Part shown: positions 1 to 13,400 of the stretch, one piece after another | Position numbering within the stretch: the stretch's first letter is position 1 | Layout: each line of letters begins with the position of its first letter | Source of the DNA: Micropterus salmoides | Lineage: Eukaryota > Chordata > Actinopteri > Centrarchiformes > Centrarchidae | Reading direction: 5' to 3' | Length of the DNA: 64,000 bases | NCBI RefSeq assembly: GCF_014851395.1 | Contig: NW_024041039.1 | Location: 6,193,277-6,257,276, forward strand | The notes under the pieces: generated by a model | The model's database searches: none | Told to the model about the DNA's origin: nothing | What the model saw: the letters and a program-made list of their open reading frames with translations, nothing else | Position numbers and translations under genes: made by a program

Positions 1-1649
1 TAAGTTGAATGCTTAGTTTTTAAGTTGGAAAAATCATAGAGCAACACTTCCACTCATTTGGAGTCGTCCTTGTGTCACCTAATGAATGTAAGTCCAGTAT
101 TCTCTCTCTTGTAGCTCTAAATGCTATGAGGGCGATGATAGTGAACCAAAAAAGGAAGTGATACCACTCTTCAATGCAACATCACGCCTCATGCATTATT
201 TTCTTATACTGGGACACGTGGTTTTGCATTATCACTTACTTAAATAATAGTAGAAAGCAGAATAATGTTGGACTGATACCAATTTTGTTATAAAACATTA
301 AAAACCAGCCGACAATATCAGTCTTCTGCTCTCTAGTAAAAGGCAGACTTTGTGACAAGTTATCAGAAACACCACTTTTCATACAATCACACCGGCAGTT
401 GCTGTTGCCATGGGGACGAGCGATTGAGATTGTATGCCTCTGATTGTCTGAGTAGTGCACTTTGCCTGAGCGCACGAGGCCCGAGAGCTGATTTGGGGGA
501 GGGGGGGGGGGGTATGTGTGCTGTTAAACAGTAATTACCGCCGTCAGGACGGGGCCACGTTGTTATGAAACCTAGAATCGCTTCTGCCCTTAACCATCGC
601 AGCACTGAGACAATACGGCCTTTATTCCCCATCAGAGGCTCGTATTGTTCCTCCGGAGAGAATCTGTGCGGTCACTCCAGCCGCTCTCATGTCCTGTTTT
701 TTTTTTTTTTAAAGAGGAAAAGGCTCTGCAGCTCTGAAGGTAGCAAGCTGAAGAGGCCTGTCAAGCTCTACACAGTATTCCAGTCTGATCTTGTTTCTGA
801 GAAGTGCCTTCACTGTGGGGTGATGTGAAGCGTAGCAGACACAAGAATTTAAATGTTGATGCCAGGCGTGACGCTTCTGTCATGACTTTTTTTTCCTTTT
901 CCTCCAGCTGAATAATAACGCCTTATTTGAACCATTAGGTCTGAACAAGGTTATCCATAATCTCTGCCTGTTTACTCTGCGGGAAGCCACTTCACTTCTG
1001 CCTCAACAGAGAAATGAAATGTTAAGTCTCTTTACACATTTAGCTGCTTGAAGATGAAGCAGCAAGTGTTTAAACTGGTGGTTCAAATTATAGCATCTTG
1101 CATTTGAAAACACGTCATATATCTATTTAAGATCTTGAGTTTTTAGTTTGGATTGTCTTTTTAAAAGTAAATGCCACGTAAGCGAGGATTTCATGGTCGT
1201 TTTAGATGCTGCTTGATTAAGGAAGTGAATCAATACTTTGACAACTTACAACATGACAACTGAAATTAATTAAACGACTAAAGCTTCAAAAGATTTGTGA
1301 ACTACAAATATTTAAGGTGCCCTGTAGATGTTAACCTGCGGTATTAGTTTTAAATCGTGCATTATTTATGTCCATGTTGGCTTACCAGCAGTCTTCTTTT
1401 TCATTGCCTTTGTTGGCACAATGTTTTCATTTCTTTGCACATTACAAATAGCATGAAACGAACAGCTGTGACCACAATCAAAATGGGGAACCAGCTCGTA
1501 AAAACATTTCTTCACGGCACCACTAGCGGTCAAAACCTCCACAGAGGACCTTTTAAGCATTTGTTGGAGCTACAACTAACAAGTGTTTCATTATTGTTTA
1601 ATGCTTTAAAGAAAATGTCAAAATTGATGGCAGATATCAATCACAAGTA
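1..1649. other. Intergenic, no gene recognised
   Basis: Short ORFs only. A GC-richer patch at about 390-520 holds an RFX/X-box-like GTTGCCATGGGGAC (404-417) and a G tract (497-512). A T tract lies at about 697-710. No coding or known repeat signature. Confidence 0.5.
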
Positions 1650-2188
1650 AAGTGTGATTTATACTTCTGCATCGGGTCTACATGTGTAGCTACGCTGTAG
1701 AATTAGCCATGCATTTATACTTGTGCGTCGGTGTCTTCGTCGTTTTGCTATTACACCACCAAACACTATTGGGCAGTAGCGCTTCAGCGTCCACTGTGTT
1801 GACTTTTGCCGGCCGAGCAGGCTAACTTCCAGTTTAGGCCTCTGCTTATTTGAATGGGGGTAAAATTATATAAGTGCGGCTGTTATAGACTTTTCAAATG
1901 TTATTGACCGAATGGATCACATTCTGATAGAGAAGCGAGTCATTTCACTTGGGTTGTGATGCTCAAATATATTGATCCACCGTGTTACAGCCGCTAGATT
2001 GGCCGCAAGTAAAATTCACTTGAATACACGGAGCACTTCCTGTCGGCTCAGCGGCATTGTGAGGCTACCTAGCTGACCAATCACAGTGCTTACGGTCTGC
2101 GTCGCCCCGATGTGAGTCAGATTTTTGAGGAGGTGAACGTCAGGCTACGGTGTAGGCTACAGCGTAGGGTACGGGGCTACGTGTAGCA
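1650..2188. mobile_element. Non-autonomous DNA transposon (MITE) copy A
   Basis: It starts AAGTGTGATTTATACTTCTG and has ends rich in inverted GTAGCTACGCTGTAG-type motifs. The part around 2030-2150 is the reverse complement of 21190-21330 in copy B (shared GAGGAGGTG... and ...GCGTCGC segments). It has no coding capacity. The right terminus looks truncated against the next repeat. Confidence 0.6.
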
Positions 2189-2189
2189 A

Positions 2190-2370
2190 TAAGTAAAAAT
2201 ACATAGTCAAGTACAAAAAGTAAGAGTATTACATTATTATATATCTCATTATTGGATCATTATCACAGAATGAGAAGCATTTTCATGTTGTAGCTGGTGG
2301 ATGCGATGGTACTATTAGCTATATGTGTATAATAAAGTAAGTAAAGTAAATAAAGTTACAGTCCACCACT
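2190..2370. repeat. Dispersed repeat, 'AGTGGTGGAAGAAGTA' family fragment
   Basis: AAGTACAAAAAGTAAGAG and GTTGTAGCTGGTGG-type motifs recur at 6112-6440, 46892-47320, 57650-57890 and 60002-60260. It is a common fish non-autonomous element, probably hAT-like, with no coding capacity. Confidence 0.45.
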
Positions 2371-2483
2371 GGTAGAATCCAACATAGTGTCTTAAAATTG
2401 CTGTTTTTTGTTATTCACAGCCAAAAAAAAGAAATTTATTACATTTATGATATAAAAAAGAATTTGCATTAAAAAGTCTAAGT

Positions 2484-2810
2484 CAACTAGAGCTGAAATG
2501 ATTGGTTGATTATTAAAATAGTTAAACAACACAAAATGAATCCGCAAATAGTTTTATAATGGATTCATTGTTCATTTATCAAGCAAAGATTACCAAGTTC
2601 CAGTTTCTCAGTTGTGAAGATTTGCTTCCTTTCTTTGTCTTATTGATAATAATCTGAATATATTTGGGGTTTGGTTGGTCGAATTAAACAAGGAAGTATT
2701 AACAAGCCCTTTTCATTTTTTTCCGATTTTATGGACTAATAAATTTAGTTTAGCTGATAATGAAAATTATGATAATGGAAATAATTGTTAGTTGCTGTCC
2801 TGAAAATCAA
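2484..2810. repeat. Dispersed repeat, 'attagttgcagccc' family
   Basis: Begins AGAGCTGAAATGATTGGTTG and ends AATTGTTAGTTGCTG. Related sequence occurs at about 46655-46762 and 48945-49118. It is a frequent fish non-autonomous repeat of undetermined class. Confidence 0.4.
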
Positions 2811-4007
2811 ATATACAAGCCAAAACCCACAGGAGCACCCTGATGTGCTGCAGCATCACTCAGCTGATGTTGGCTTGCAGACTTCAGTTTGAAGCCAGAT
2901 TCTTGCACCTACTAGTGTTTTTAAAAACAAGTCCAGTTTCCAGTTGAAACACGGCCAAATCTGCAGACAATAAATCTGCCTGCAGCCACTATCATCTTCC
3001 ATCCTCACTGTTTGCTTGTCGAATGTAAGATGTCCATGTGGTGTGACCTCACGGATTAAAATTCCTCCTCTCTTCTGTCCATCACGACACTCACGGTGGT
3101 GGAGACTGTCCAGTTAAAGGGGTAGCGGTTCCCAGAATTGGCATCCTCCAGGACAGTTCATCAATCAGTTTAATTTCACTATTTCATTTTTGCAGATATA
3201 GGATATTGATGGGATGTTGCTAGAATGATTCTCTCGCTCCTCTTATTGCCCCAGCTGCACAGATATTTTTCCATTCCTGCTACTAAATAGGAGCAAGCAG
3301 TAGCATCACCACCTCCTCAAATGCAGGTTGTTCAGATAAATCCAGTAAGTTTTTTACCGCCCAAGGACATGACAAAAAAAATTCAGTCCATGGCCAAATA
3401 TAGAGACATTCTTCTTTACTTACCACACAGCCTTCTGAAATGTTCCACTGCTCTGTTTTTGTTGCAGTTAAATTAGATTTACCGTGTGTTTGTTGCCCTA
3501 GTTCACATTTCCTGTTCTATTTTTTTTTTGACTCAAATGCACTTAGTTGATGTTTTTAATTGCGCAGAAACTTTGTTTTATGCGTTTGATACAAATGACA
3601 ACATATGTATAAGTAATACATGTGCACCTATGGAGCACTGGTTTACCTGTATGGGACACAACAGGTAGTCAGTTTAATGCAGGTGGCAGATCCATACTAT
3701 CAATAGATTTAAGTACCTGTGTATAAAACATAGCTTCTGCTACGCCTACACTTATACTCACAGGCTGTGCTTTCTGCCCACAATCCCACACACTGAGCAT
3801 CCCCGGTGCAGAAAGACCACAAGGTAAAGCAGGTTTTATGAATTCTCCAAAACCTCAAAGGTACAGTTCAAATAATTCAACGGCTCATTCTTTCACTTAC
3901 TTTTTATAAAAACGGATAAAAGCAGATTGTAGATCAGTGTTTGAAATGAAGAAATGTTTTGTCAGATTGTTTCCAGAGTGGGTAAAAGGCGGAGAAAAGC
4001 TCCGTAC
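2811..4007. other. Intergenic, nothing recognised
   Basis: Unique-looking AT-rich sequence with no splice-supported ORF and no clear repeat. Confidence 0.5.
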
Positions 4008-4260
4008 CTGTCTGCGAGCTGATCCAGTGTCTCAGAGCAGGAAGGTCTCCGTCCTCCGCTGCTTCATCACACTGATGCTGCTGATGCTGATGATGATGGT
4101 GGTGGTGATGATGATGATGATGATGATGATGATGCTGTTGTAGGCGACAGGCGGCGGGGTGCGCGAGGCTCCCGGTGAAGTTGCAGCTCGCTTCAAAGTG
4201 TACAGAGACTGCGCAGTGGAGCGAGACCGGTGTTGCCTTCAAGTGCTGTCGGAAATGTTA
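4008..4260 (-). promoter_or_regulatory. CpG-rich candidate promoter/first exon with (CAT)n tract
   Basis: A short GC/CpG-rich island (GGCGACAGGCGGCGGGGTGC near 4143) adjoins an ATG/CAT trinucleotide tract (about 4074-4136). On the minus strand GCAGACAG|GTACGG at 4008 is a good donor. This could be the 5' exon of a minus-strand gene running off the left edge. The His-rich open frame here is probably repeat-derived. No downstream exon is visible in the window. Confidence 0.3.
4074..4136. repeat. (ATG)n/(CAT)n microsatellite
   Basis: Imperfect GATGCTGATG units pass into a nearly pure run of ATG triplets, interrupted by GGTGGTGGTG. It creates spurious poly-His and poly-Met open frames on the two strands. 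Confidence 0.9.
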
Positions 4261-4599
4261 CATTAGGAGAGGGAGTGTACGAGATGTTGTAGGTAGACTA
4301 AATGACTAAAATTATGTACTTCTGTGTCATTTTGGTGGATTCCTTTAAGGATTATTTTAAAGCTTGAGCATACAATCATATTTGAATAGTTATCCCACGT
4401 TTGTGCCTCTAATGTGTTGATTGTAATTAGATTATAGTCACAAAGCTAATCATGATTTTTTCCCCGCAAAACTGACTAATAACCGATGATCATGTTTGAA
4501 AAACCCAGAAGGCTGTTTAATTACATTTAGCCTACCACTGTCAGATTCAGAAGGTATTATAATTGAGAAATTGAGCAGGTGCATAATTATAATTAATAA

Positions 4600-4700
4600 T
4601 TTAACTGACACTTTTATCTAAAGTGACTTACAATTGGTCACACGCCTCTGGAGCTACTAGGGGTTAAGTGTCTTGCTCAGAGACACCATCACCATATGCA
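4600..4700. repeat. Short fish interspersed repeat fragment
   Basis: Contains ATCTAAAGTGACTTACAATT and TAAGTGTCTTGCTCAGAGAC, a widely dispersed fish motif pair. Its class is not certain. Confidence 0.4.
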
Positions 4701-5110
4701 ATTTCCACCCAGTGTGATTTTTGCCCACTATTCTTCCGTTATTGTAAAAATCAATTATTATTGTCATATAGTTGCATAGCTGTTATGCAAATTGCTATTT
4801 CACACTGGCCTTTTTTTTTACCAGTTTACAACAGTTCAGGGAATTAATTAGGTTATTTATTAGTTGACTTCTTAATTTATTGAGTAGGCTAGTTAAACAC
4901 AAATTATATACAGGTCTAATATAGGCTATATATATTTATCTAACAACCTCCCCACCAACACAAACAATCCCCTCCTTTCTTAAAGTGGTGAAATGCTAAG
5001 GCCTATTTAATTATTTTTATTTAAAGTTATTTTCAGAAGTCTTTGGAGAGTTACCATCTTCAAATCTTGTCTTTTGAATTTAGGTGGTGGAACAAACCTG
5101 TAGATTAGAT

Positions 5111-5422
5111 GAGTGGTTCTCAAGCTTTTTCATGTCAAGGATTCCCAAATGGACACAAATTAGACCACGGACACACACTTGAAAAGATTTGGTCACAGGG
5201 TTGCCCATCTGATAGGCTTTTAGCAGTTTTATTACAAAAAGTGTATGAAACCCATGGCCAACATTGTCATAAATTCTAGTCGTACAGTCACTGTGTCATT
5301 TATGGATGGAATTATAGTGAAAATAATAATGTGTAATAAATGATTCCCCTTTTTGATGTGGATCCCCTGGAATATCCCCAAGGACCCCTGGGGGTCCCTG
5401 AACCTCACTTTGGGAGCCACTG
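5111..5422. mobile_element. hAT-like MITE
   Basis: Ends GAGTGGTTCTCAA... and ...TTTGGGAGCCACTG form hAT-type terminal inverted repeats. They are flanked by GATTAGAT (5103-5110) and GTTTAGAT (5423-5430), an 8-bp target duplication with one mismatch. Non-coding. Confidence 0.7.
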
Positions 5423-6111
5423 GTTTAGATTTAGATTACAAACTGTGTCTGGAAGTAAAGCTATGTTCAGGTCTAACAAGTGACCTACAACTAGGCCTAT
5501 TCCTTGTGATGCATTTTGGTGTTACAAGATTATGATAACTAGAGTGATTAAATTTCCGGATTTATACCTGGTGAGTATATTCCATTCATCCATCTCGTTC
5601 CCAGATGAAACACAAACCACCAGCAGAAAAAGAAAAATTGTTGTTATCAAAATGCCCCTATGGCTCTTGAATCAGTCAACCTTGAGGGCGGATTTTACGA
5701 GGAGCACCTGAAGGAAGCAGCTTATCAGCGGTAAACCGAGCAGCTGTTGATTAATTTAAACGCGTTTATTTTGTCAGCAATTTGTCAGGTAAACTAACTT
5801 GTCTTTTTTTTCCGCCGTATGTTAACGCAATAACTTGAACTTAGAGACACACAAAGATCTTTTTATGCCTATTTTAATGTTATAACATTTAAAGTTAACT
5901 ATCAAACAGCAACAAAGCCTAACGTTACAACGTTAGCAAGGAAACATTTGTAATTAAGTTAGCACAGAGAGATTTCATTATGAGTTACACAGATAATATG
6001 CTTTTTCTAACATTTTACCCGAAGAACACAGTGATAGTAAAAATATACTTGTGAACTATGTCTCCCTCTAGTGTGCAAATACACTGTGACAATGTTAGTA
6101 GTAGTCATGAG
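5423..6111. other. Intergenic, nothing recognised
   Basis: AT-rich, with no gene or recognised repeat. Confidence 0.5.
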
Positions 6112-6440
6112 CAGTGGTGGAAGAAATAACGTTAATCAGCCACAATGTATTTGCATTAAGTAAAAGTACAAAAGTATTAGCATTAAAATATACTTTTACT
6201 TTTATACTTTTGACTATATAAGTTAAAGTGTCAACAGTAAAAGTTATCACGCAGGATGGCACCTTTGAGAAGATTTTGAATCTGTAAAGCTGTCAAATTA
6301 GTTGAGTGAAAAGCTTTGCCTCTAAATTGTATCGTTAGTGGAGTAAAATTATAAAGTAATATAAAATGGGAATGCCCAAGTAAAGTACAAGACCTGTACT
6401 TGGTATTCTGCAAAGAATACAAACAAAAAAAAAACATTTT
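6112..6440. repeat. Dispersed repeat, 'AGTGGTGGAAGAAATA' family
   Basis: Starts GCAGTGGTGGAAGAAATAAC, with AAAAGTACAAAAGTATTAGC inside, and shares these with the copy at 46892-47320. Located just downstream of the AHNAK2-like poly(A) signal. Confidence 0.5.
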
Positions 6441-6520
6441 AATTAGAGCTTTTTTTCTTGGTTTTGGTTTCTTGGTATTGGTTGAACATCATCAGCTTCA
6501 GCCACAGGTTTGCAATAATA

Positions 6521-7453
6521 TTTATTTATTGTGTATATCTTTACAAACACGTTGAGTTAAAGCCTGTCAGAATTCAAAGAGGAGCAGTAGGCCTAATCGA
6601 ACACAACTCCAGAGATCATTAAAAGCTATTTACACAGCCCGTTTAATATTCCCACTTTGTACACTGATACATACTGTTGATATATTTTTACTGTAGCAAA
6701 TTAGGTTTTTTAAGCAAAATATTAATAGAAAATATACTCGCAGCAGTGCATTTGCTGTGTTTGATCATAAGCATTTCATTTCAGCTTTGCATTGCTATTG
6801 TTTCTTGACAATTTCAGCTACAGCAACAAGAATATCTTGGTGATAAACGTACATATTGATTTTTCAGTCATATACTGCACTATTGTGCTGTAGGTGTTTT
6901 CTGCTGTCAACTTTTTACAGTGAAATGGTTGTAAACATAGTTTGGACTGTCAGTAACATTGATCGATTTTTGCAACAGTCTTGTTCAGAACAGCTGTTTT
7001 GAAATCAAGTGCACTAGTGATTATCATCCGACAAATAAGATTACAAGTAAGTATCAGTGTTGTACATTAAAAACTATGAAACAACAAATATATAAGTTTT
7101 GATAAGCATAAGACATGGCTTACTTATATTTAGGAAAGCTCTTTTATAATTTGCATTAAGGGCACTCAGTTACAAAGCTTATTAACAACTTGATCACATA
7201 GTTTGAATAACATTAAATCATCTTTTTATAGACCAACCCCATGCAACCAGAGACCTGAAAACTGACAAAATTTATCCTATTGGTAAGTTAACTTGCTAAC
7301 AATCTTTTCCAGTTGCCAACCTGTTTTCTGTCTCACCCTTCTGTCACTTAGGGACTTATGCGACTTATGGGCAGTGAAATTCAGAATCCACGGCCCACTG
7401 AGGCTGGACAATGAGGGATCGTATCTTTAGACATCATTTACAATAATTTTTTT
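6521..7453 (-). other. Candidate 3' UTR and poly(A) signal of the AHNAK2-like gene
   Basis: Downstream of the stop codon the minus strand carries AATAAATAAA at 6530-6521, the first clear AATAAA after the stop. A 3' UTR of about 0.93 kb is inferred. No ORF or recognised repeat lies in the interval. Confidence 0.45.
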
Positions 7454-10400
7454 TCACTTTTCAGCTCCATCAAAGAACCTCATTTTCTCAGAGTGCACAG
7501 AGTCTTTCAGTCGTTGAATGGATGAAGCTGTCTCACCTGGGACAGAAGAGTCAAACATATGTGTAATTTGTTTAGTTATAACAATTCTTCCTTTGCTTTC
7601 ACTTGTTTCACTTGACGTTTCCCTAACTAAATGCCTCTCATAGACTGTTCTTGTGCCGCTTTGTGAATCTTCGACAGTCCACGATGTAGTTTCATGAGCC
7701 TCTGATTTTAGGGGAAGGCCTCCAGCTGGTTGGACCTGGACAGCAGTCAGTAACTTGGCATGCTGTGCTTCTGGGGTTGCTTGGATATTGGAAGTAATGA
7801 CGTGTATTTTTCCAGATTCCAGTCTGAGCGTGTCTTCAGATGAAGATGAAACTCCTGATGACGGAATGGTGATTTTCTCAGGCAAGTTGGGCTCAACCGA
7901 AATCAGCTCCGTCCTTGTGGTGGAAGTAATGATGTTACTGTGCATCTCTCCAAATCCTGTAGCAGTGTTAGGATCAGAGTATTTGACAGTTACCTTTGTT
8001 GGAGACGATAAGGACAGGCCGACATGCTCACTTGTCATTGCAGAGCTAATATCAGCAAAGGCATCCGATGACTGGACAGAACAGGTAGGGCTAATTTCCT
8101 CATCCACTGTTTCCCCTGCTGAGCTCTTTTTATCCTTGTGCTCTTCTTTTTCAGAAATCTTGGCAGGTTCTGATGGGGAGGACAGTCCAAACTTGGGGAA
8201 TTTAAACCAACCTGTCCTCTCAGGACTTTTGACAGTATCTTGCTTGCTATTTGTCTCCTTTTCTTTTTTCTCTAGCTGCTTTCCACTGGGTTCATCTGTT
8301 TCAAGATCTTTTTCATCCACTTTTGGAACATCAAATTCAACATCAACATTCTTGAGGATCTCACCAAATGATGTCAAAGTCATTATTGGTGATTTAATCT
8401 CTCCTTTCGGCTCAACTTCCATTTCCAGCTGATCTGCTTTGCATTCAGTTTCAACAGGGACATGTTCGTCTTCAGGTTTGGGTCTTGAGAAACTCAGCTT
8501 TGGCATTTTAAATGATGGTAGTTTGAATTTACTTGGAGAGCCGAGACCCACACTGTCAGTCTCAGGCTTTGTTTCAGAATCTGTTATTGCTGCTTTGCAC
8601 ACGTCTGTTTTAATATCAACATCTAGACCTTTGATGTTAACAGTAACATCCTCCTTATCTTTAGCTTTATTAGTTTCAACTACTTTGTCTGCATCAGGTG
8701 CTTCTACGGTGACATCATAGGTAGCACCGCCAAATTTCGGCATTTTCACTATTGGCATTTTAGATTTTAATGGCGATCCTCCAACATCTTTTGACTTAGA
8801 TTCAGTCTTAGTAGCTTTAATTTCAACACTAGCTGAAGATTCAGTTTCAGGGAGTTTTACATCTGCTTTAAGTTTTGGCAGTGTGAAGTCTACATCTTTC
8901 TCTGATGCATTTAAATCTTCTTCCCGTCCTTTTGCTTTTGCTTTTGCAATTCCGAACTTTGACAATTTGAACTTGCTTCCTTGTCCATCATGTCCATCAG
9001 CTTCAAGCTGAGGTGCTTCAATTGCCATTTCAGGTTGTTTGACTTTCACTTCTCCCTCTGGAAGAGAAACATCAACATGTGGGAGCTTAGCACCGACTTC
9101 AGGTTCTTTAACACTTGACTTTGAGAAAGAAATTCTGGGCAGGGAGAATCTAGTTTTTTTCAAGTTTGCATCAAGTTCTGCAGCAGGTGGCTCTTCCATT
9201 GAAATAGCCACTGAAGGTCCTTGGACTTCAACATCTGGTAGACAGACTTCTGCTTTGGCCTCTGGTGATGTAACATCAACTGTTGGAGTTTCAAGGTTGA
9301 CATCAACTTCAGGGGCTTTACCACCTGTCCTTGAAAATGAAAATTTAGGAAATGTCCAGTTTGGTCGTTTCATCTTAGCTTCAGCGTCAACTGTAGGTGC
9401 ATCTGGTACTGAAATGGCACCTTCAGGTTCTTTGACTTCAACATCTGGAAGTTGAACTTCAGCTTTGGCTTCTGGGAGTGTGACATCTACATCTTTCTGT
9501 GATAAGCTCAAATTGATTTCAGGACCTTTTACTTTTGGCATTGAGATGCCAAACTTTGGCATTTTAAATTTGCTTCCTGATCCTTCAAGTTTTATCGCTG
9601 TAGCTTTTACATCTACAGATAGGCCTTCATTGTCAATGCTGGGTGCTGTGACATCCACTGTAGCTCCTTCTTTAGTTATGCCCAGCTTTGCTACATCAAT
9701 TCCAGTGTCTTTGTCCACATCAGGTACTTCCACACTGACCTTTGGAGTAGCGGCTCCTAATTTGGGTAATGTGAATGTTGGCATTTTAAGTTTTGACGGT
9801 GATCCTTCAACATTATCTGTTTGAGCTTCAATCTCAGGAGCTTTAATTTCTACTTTAGCAGACGCTTGTTTCAATTTAACATCTGGAAGTTGAACTTCAG
9901 CTTTGGCTTCTGGGAGTGTGACATCTACATCTTTCTGTGATAAGCTCAAATCGATTTCAGGTCCTTTTACTTTTGGCATTGAAATGCCAAACTTTGGCAT
10001 TTTAAATTTGCTTCCTGATCCTTCAAGTCCACTTCCTTTAACTTTCACATCTACGGATAGGCCTTCAGTGTCAATGCTGGGTGCTGTAACATCCACTGTA
10101 GCTCCTTCTTTACATACTTCCAGCTTTGCTTCATCAATTTTAATGTCTTTGTCCACATCAGGTACTTCCACAGTGACCTTTGGAGTACTACCTCCAAATT
10201 TTGGTAATTTGAATGTTGGCATTTTGAATTTTGATGGGGATCCTTCAACATTATCTGTTTGAGCTTCAATCTCAGGAGCTTTAATTTCTACTTTAGCAGA
10301 CGCTTGTTTCAATTTAACATCTGGAATTTGAACTTCAGCTTTGGCTTCTGGGAGTGTGACATCTACATCTTTCTGTGATAAGCTCAAATCGATTTCAGGT

Positions 10401-13400
10401 CCTTTTACTTTTGGCATTGAGATGCCAAACTTTGGCATTTTAAATTTGCTTCCTGATCCTTCTAATTCTGCATCACCTTCTAGTGGCTTGAGCTCCACTT
10501 CGGGTCTTTTGACTTCCACATTTACTTCTGGAAGAGAAACATCAACATGTGGGAGCTTAGCACTGACTTCAGGTTCTTTAACACTTGACTTTGAGAAAGA
10601 AATTCTGGGTAGGGAGAATCTAGTTTTTTTCAAGTTTGCATCAAGTTCTGCAGCAGGTGGCTCTTCCACTGAAATAGCCCCTGAAGGTCCTTGAACTTCA
10701 ACGTCTGGTAGACAGACTTCTGCTTTGGCCTCTGGTGATGTAACATCAACTGTTGGAGTTTCAAGGTTGACATCAACTTCAGGGGCTTTACCACCTGTCC
10801 TTGAAAATGAAAATTTAGGAAATGTCCAGTTTGGTCGTTTCATCTTAGCTTCAGCGTCAACTGTAGGTGCATCTGGTACTGAAATGGCACCTTCAGGTTC
10901 TTTGACTTCAACATCTGGAAGTTGAACTTCAGCTTTGGCTTCTGGGAGTGTGACATCTACATCTTTCTGTGATAAGCTCAAATCGATTTCAGGACCTTTT
11001 ACTTTTGGCATTGAGATGCCAAACTTTGGCATTTTAAATTTGCTTCCTGATCCTTCAAGTTCACTTCCTTTAACTTTCACATCTACAGATAGACCTTTAG
11101 TATCAATGCTGGGTGCCGTGACATCAACTGTAGCTCCCTCTTTAGGTACTTCCAGCTTTGCTCCATCAATATTAATGTCTTTGTCCACATCCGGTACTTC
11201 CACACTAACCTTTGGTGTAGTAGCTCCTAATTTGGGTAATGTGAATTTTGGCATTTTAATTTTTGACGGTGATCCTTCAAAATTATCTGTTTGAGCTTCA
11301 ATCTCAGGAGCTTTAATTTCCACATGAGCAGAAGGTTCTTTCAGTTTAATGTCAGGGAGTTTTCCTTTTGCTTTGGCTTCTGGTAGTGTCACATCAACAT
11401 CTTTCTTTGATACGCTTAAATCAAAATCAGGCCCTTTAACTTGAGGCACAGAAAAACCGAGACTTGGCATTTTAAACTTGCTTCCTTTTCCTTCTTGTGG
11501 AGTTCCTGTAGTTTTCATCTCTATTGATGGGCCTTCAGTGCCAATGCTGGGCGCTGTAATGTCAACTGCAAGAACCTCTTCAGGAATTTTAATATCAGCT
11601 CCTGCTGTGGCACTTGGAGTACCAATTCCAAATTTTGGTAATTTGAATGTGGGCATCTTAAATTTTGATGGTGATCCTTCTGTATCCTTTGTAGCAACCT
11701 TAATCTCCGGAGCTTTAATTTCCACCTCAGCAGAATGTTCTTTCATTTCAACGTCAGGTAGTTTGACTTCAGCTTTGGCTTTCGGTAGTGTCAGATCTAC
11801 ATCTTTCTTTGATAAACTCAAATCAATTTCAGGACCTGTTACCTTTGGCATTGTCATTCCAAACTTTGGCATTTTGAACTTGCTTCCTTTTCCTTCATGT
11901 TCAGTTCCCGAAGTTTTCATATGTATTGATGGGCCTTCAGTGTCAATGCTGGGTGCTGTAATGTCAACTGCAAGAACCTCTTCAGGAATTTTAATATCAG
12001 CTCCATCGATTTTGACGTCTTTGTCTTCATTGGGCACCTCCATGGTGGCACTTGGAGTACTAACTCCAAATTTTGGTAATTTGAATGTCGGCATCTTAAA
12101 TTTTGATGGTGATCCTTCTGTGTCCTCTGTTGCAACCTTCATATCAGGAGCTTTAATTTCCACATGAGCAGAAGGTTCTTTCAGTTTAACGTCTGGGAGT
12201 TTTCCTTTTGCTTTGGCCTCTGGTAGTGTCACATCAACATCTTTCTTTGATACGCTTAAATCAAAATCAGGCCCTTTAACTTGAGGCACAGAAAAACCGA
12301 GACTTGGCATTTTAAACTTGCTTCCTTTTCCTTCTTGTGGAGTTCCTGTAGTTTTCATCTCTATTGATGGGCCTTCAGTGCCAATGCTGGGCGCTGTAAT
12401 GTCAACTGCAAGAACCTCTTCAGGAATTTTAATATCAGCTCCGTCAATTTTGACATCTTTGTGCACTTCTGCTGTGGCACTTGGAGTACCAATTCCAAAT
12501 TTTGGTAATTTGAATGTGGGCATCTTAAATTTTGATGGTGATCCTTCTGTATCCTTTGTAGCAACCTTAATCTCCGGAGCTTTAATTTCCACCTCAGCAG
12601 AATGTTCTTTCATTTCAACGTCAGGGAGTTTGACTTCAGCTTTGGCTTCCGGTAGTGTCAGATCTACATCTTTCTTTGATAAACTCAAATCAATTTCAGG
12701 ACCTGTTACCTTTGGCATTGTCATTCCAAACTTTGGCATTTTAAACTTGCTTCCTTTTCCTTCATGTTCAGTTCCTGTAGTTTTCATATGTATTGAAGGG
12801 CCTTCAGTGTCAATGCTGGGCGCTGTAATGTCAACTGCAAGAACCTCTTCAGGAATTTTAATATCAGCTCCATTGATTTTGACATCTTTGTGCACTTCTG
12901 CGGTGGCACTTGGTGTACCACCTCCAAATTTTGGTAATTTGAATGTCGGCATCTTAAATTTTGATGGGGATCCTTCAACATTATCTGTTTGAGCTTCAAT
13001 CTCAGGAGCTTTAATTTCTACTTTAGCAGACGCTTGTTTCAATTTAACATCTGGAAGTTGAACTTCAGCTTTGGCTTCTGGGAGTGTGACATCTACATCT
13101 TTCTTTGATAAGCTCAAATCGAGTTCAGGTCCTTTTACTTTTGGCATTGAGATGCCAAACTTTGGCATTTTAAATTTGCTTTCCTGCCCTTCTAATTCTG
13201 CATCACCTTCTAGTGGCTTGAGCTCCACTTCGGGTCTTTTGACTTCCACATTTACTTCTGGAAGAGAAACATCAACATGTGGGAGCTTAGCACTGACATC
13301 AGGTTCTTTAACACCTGACTTTGAGAAAGAAATTCTGGGTAGGGAGAATCTAGTTTTTTTCAAGTTTGCATCAAGCTCTGCAGCAGGTGGCTCTTCCATT

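Noticed and set aside
3934..4242. His-rich minus-strand ORF and Met-rich plus-strand ORF
   Set aside because: Both are translations of the (CAT)n/(ATG)n microsatellite. There is no domain or convincing start.
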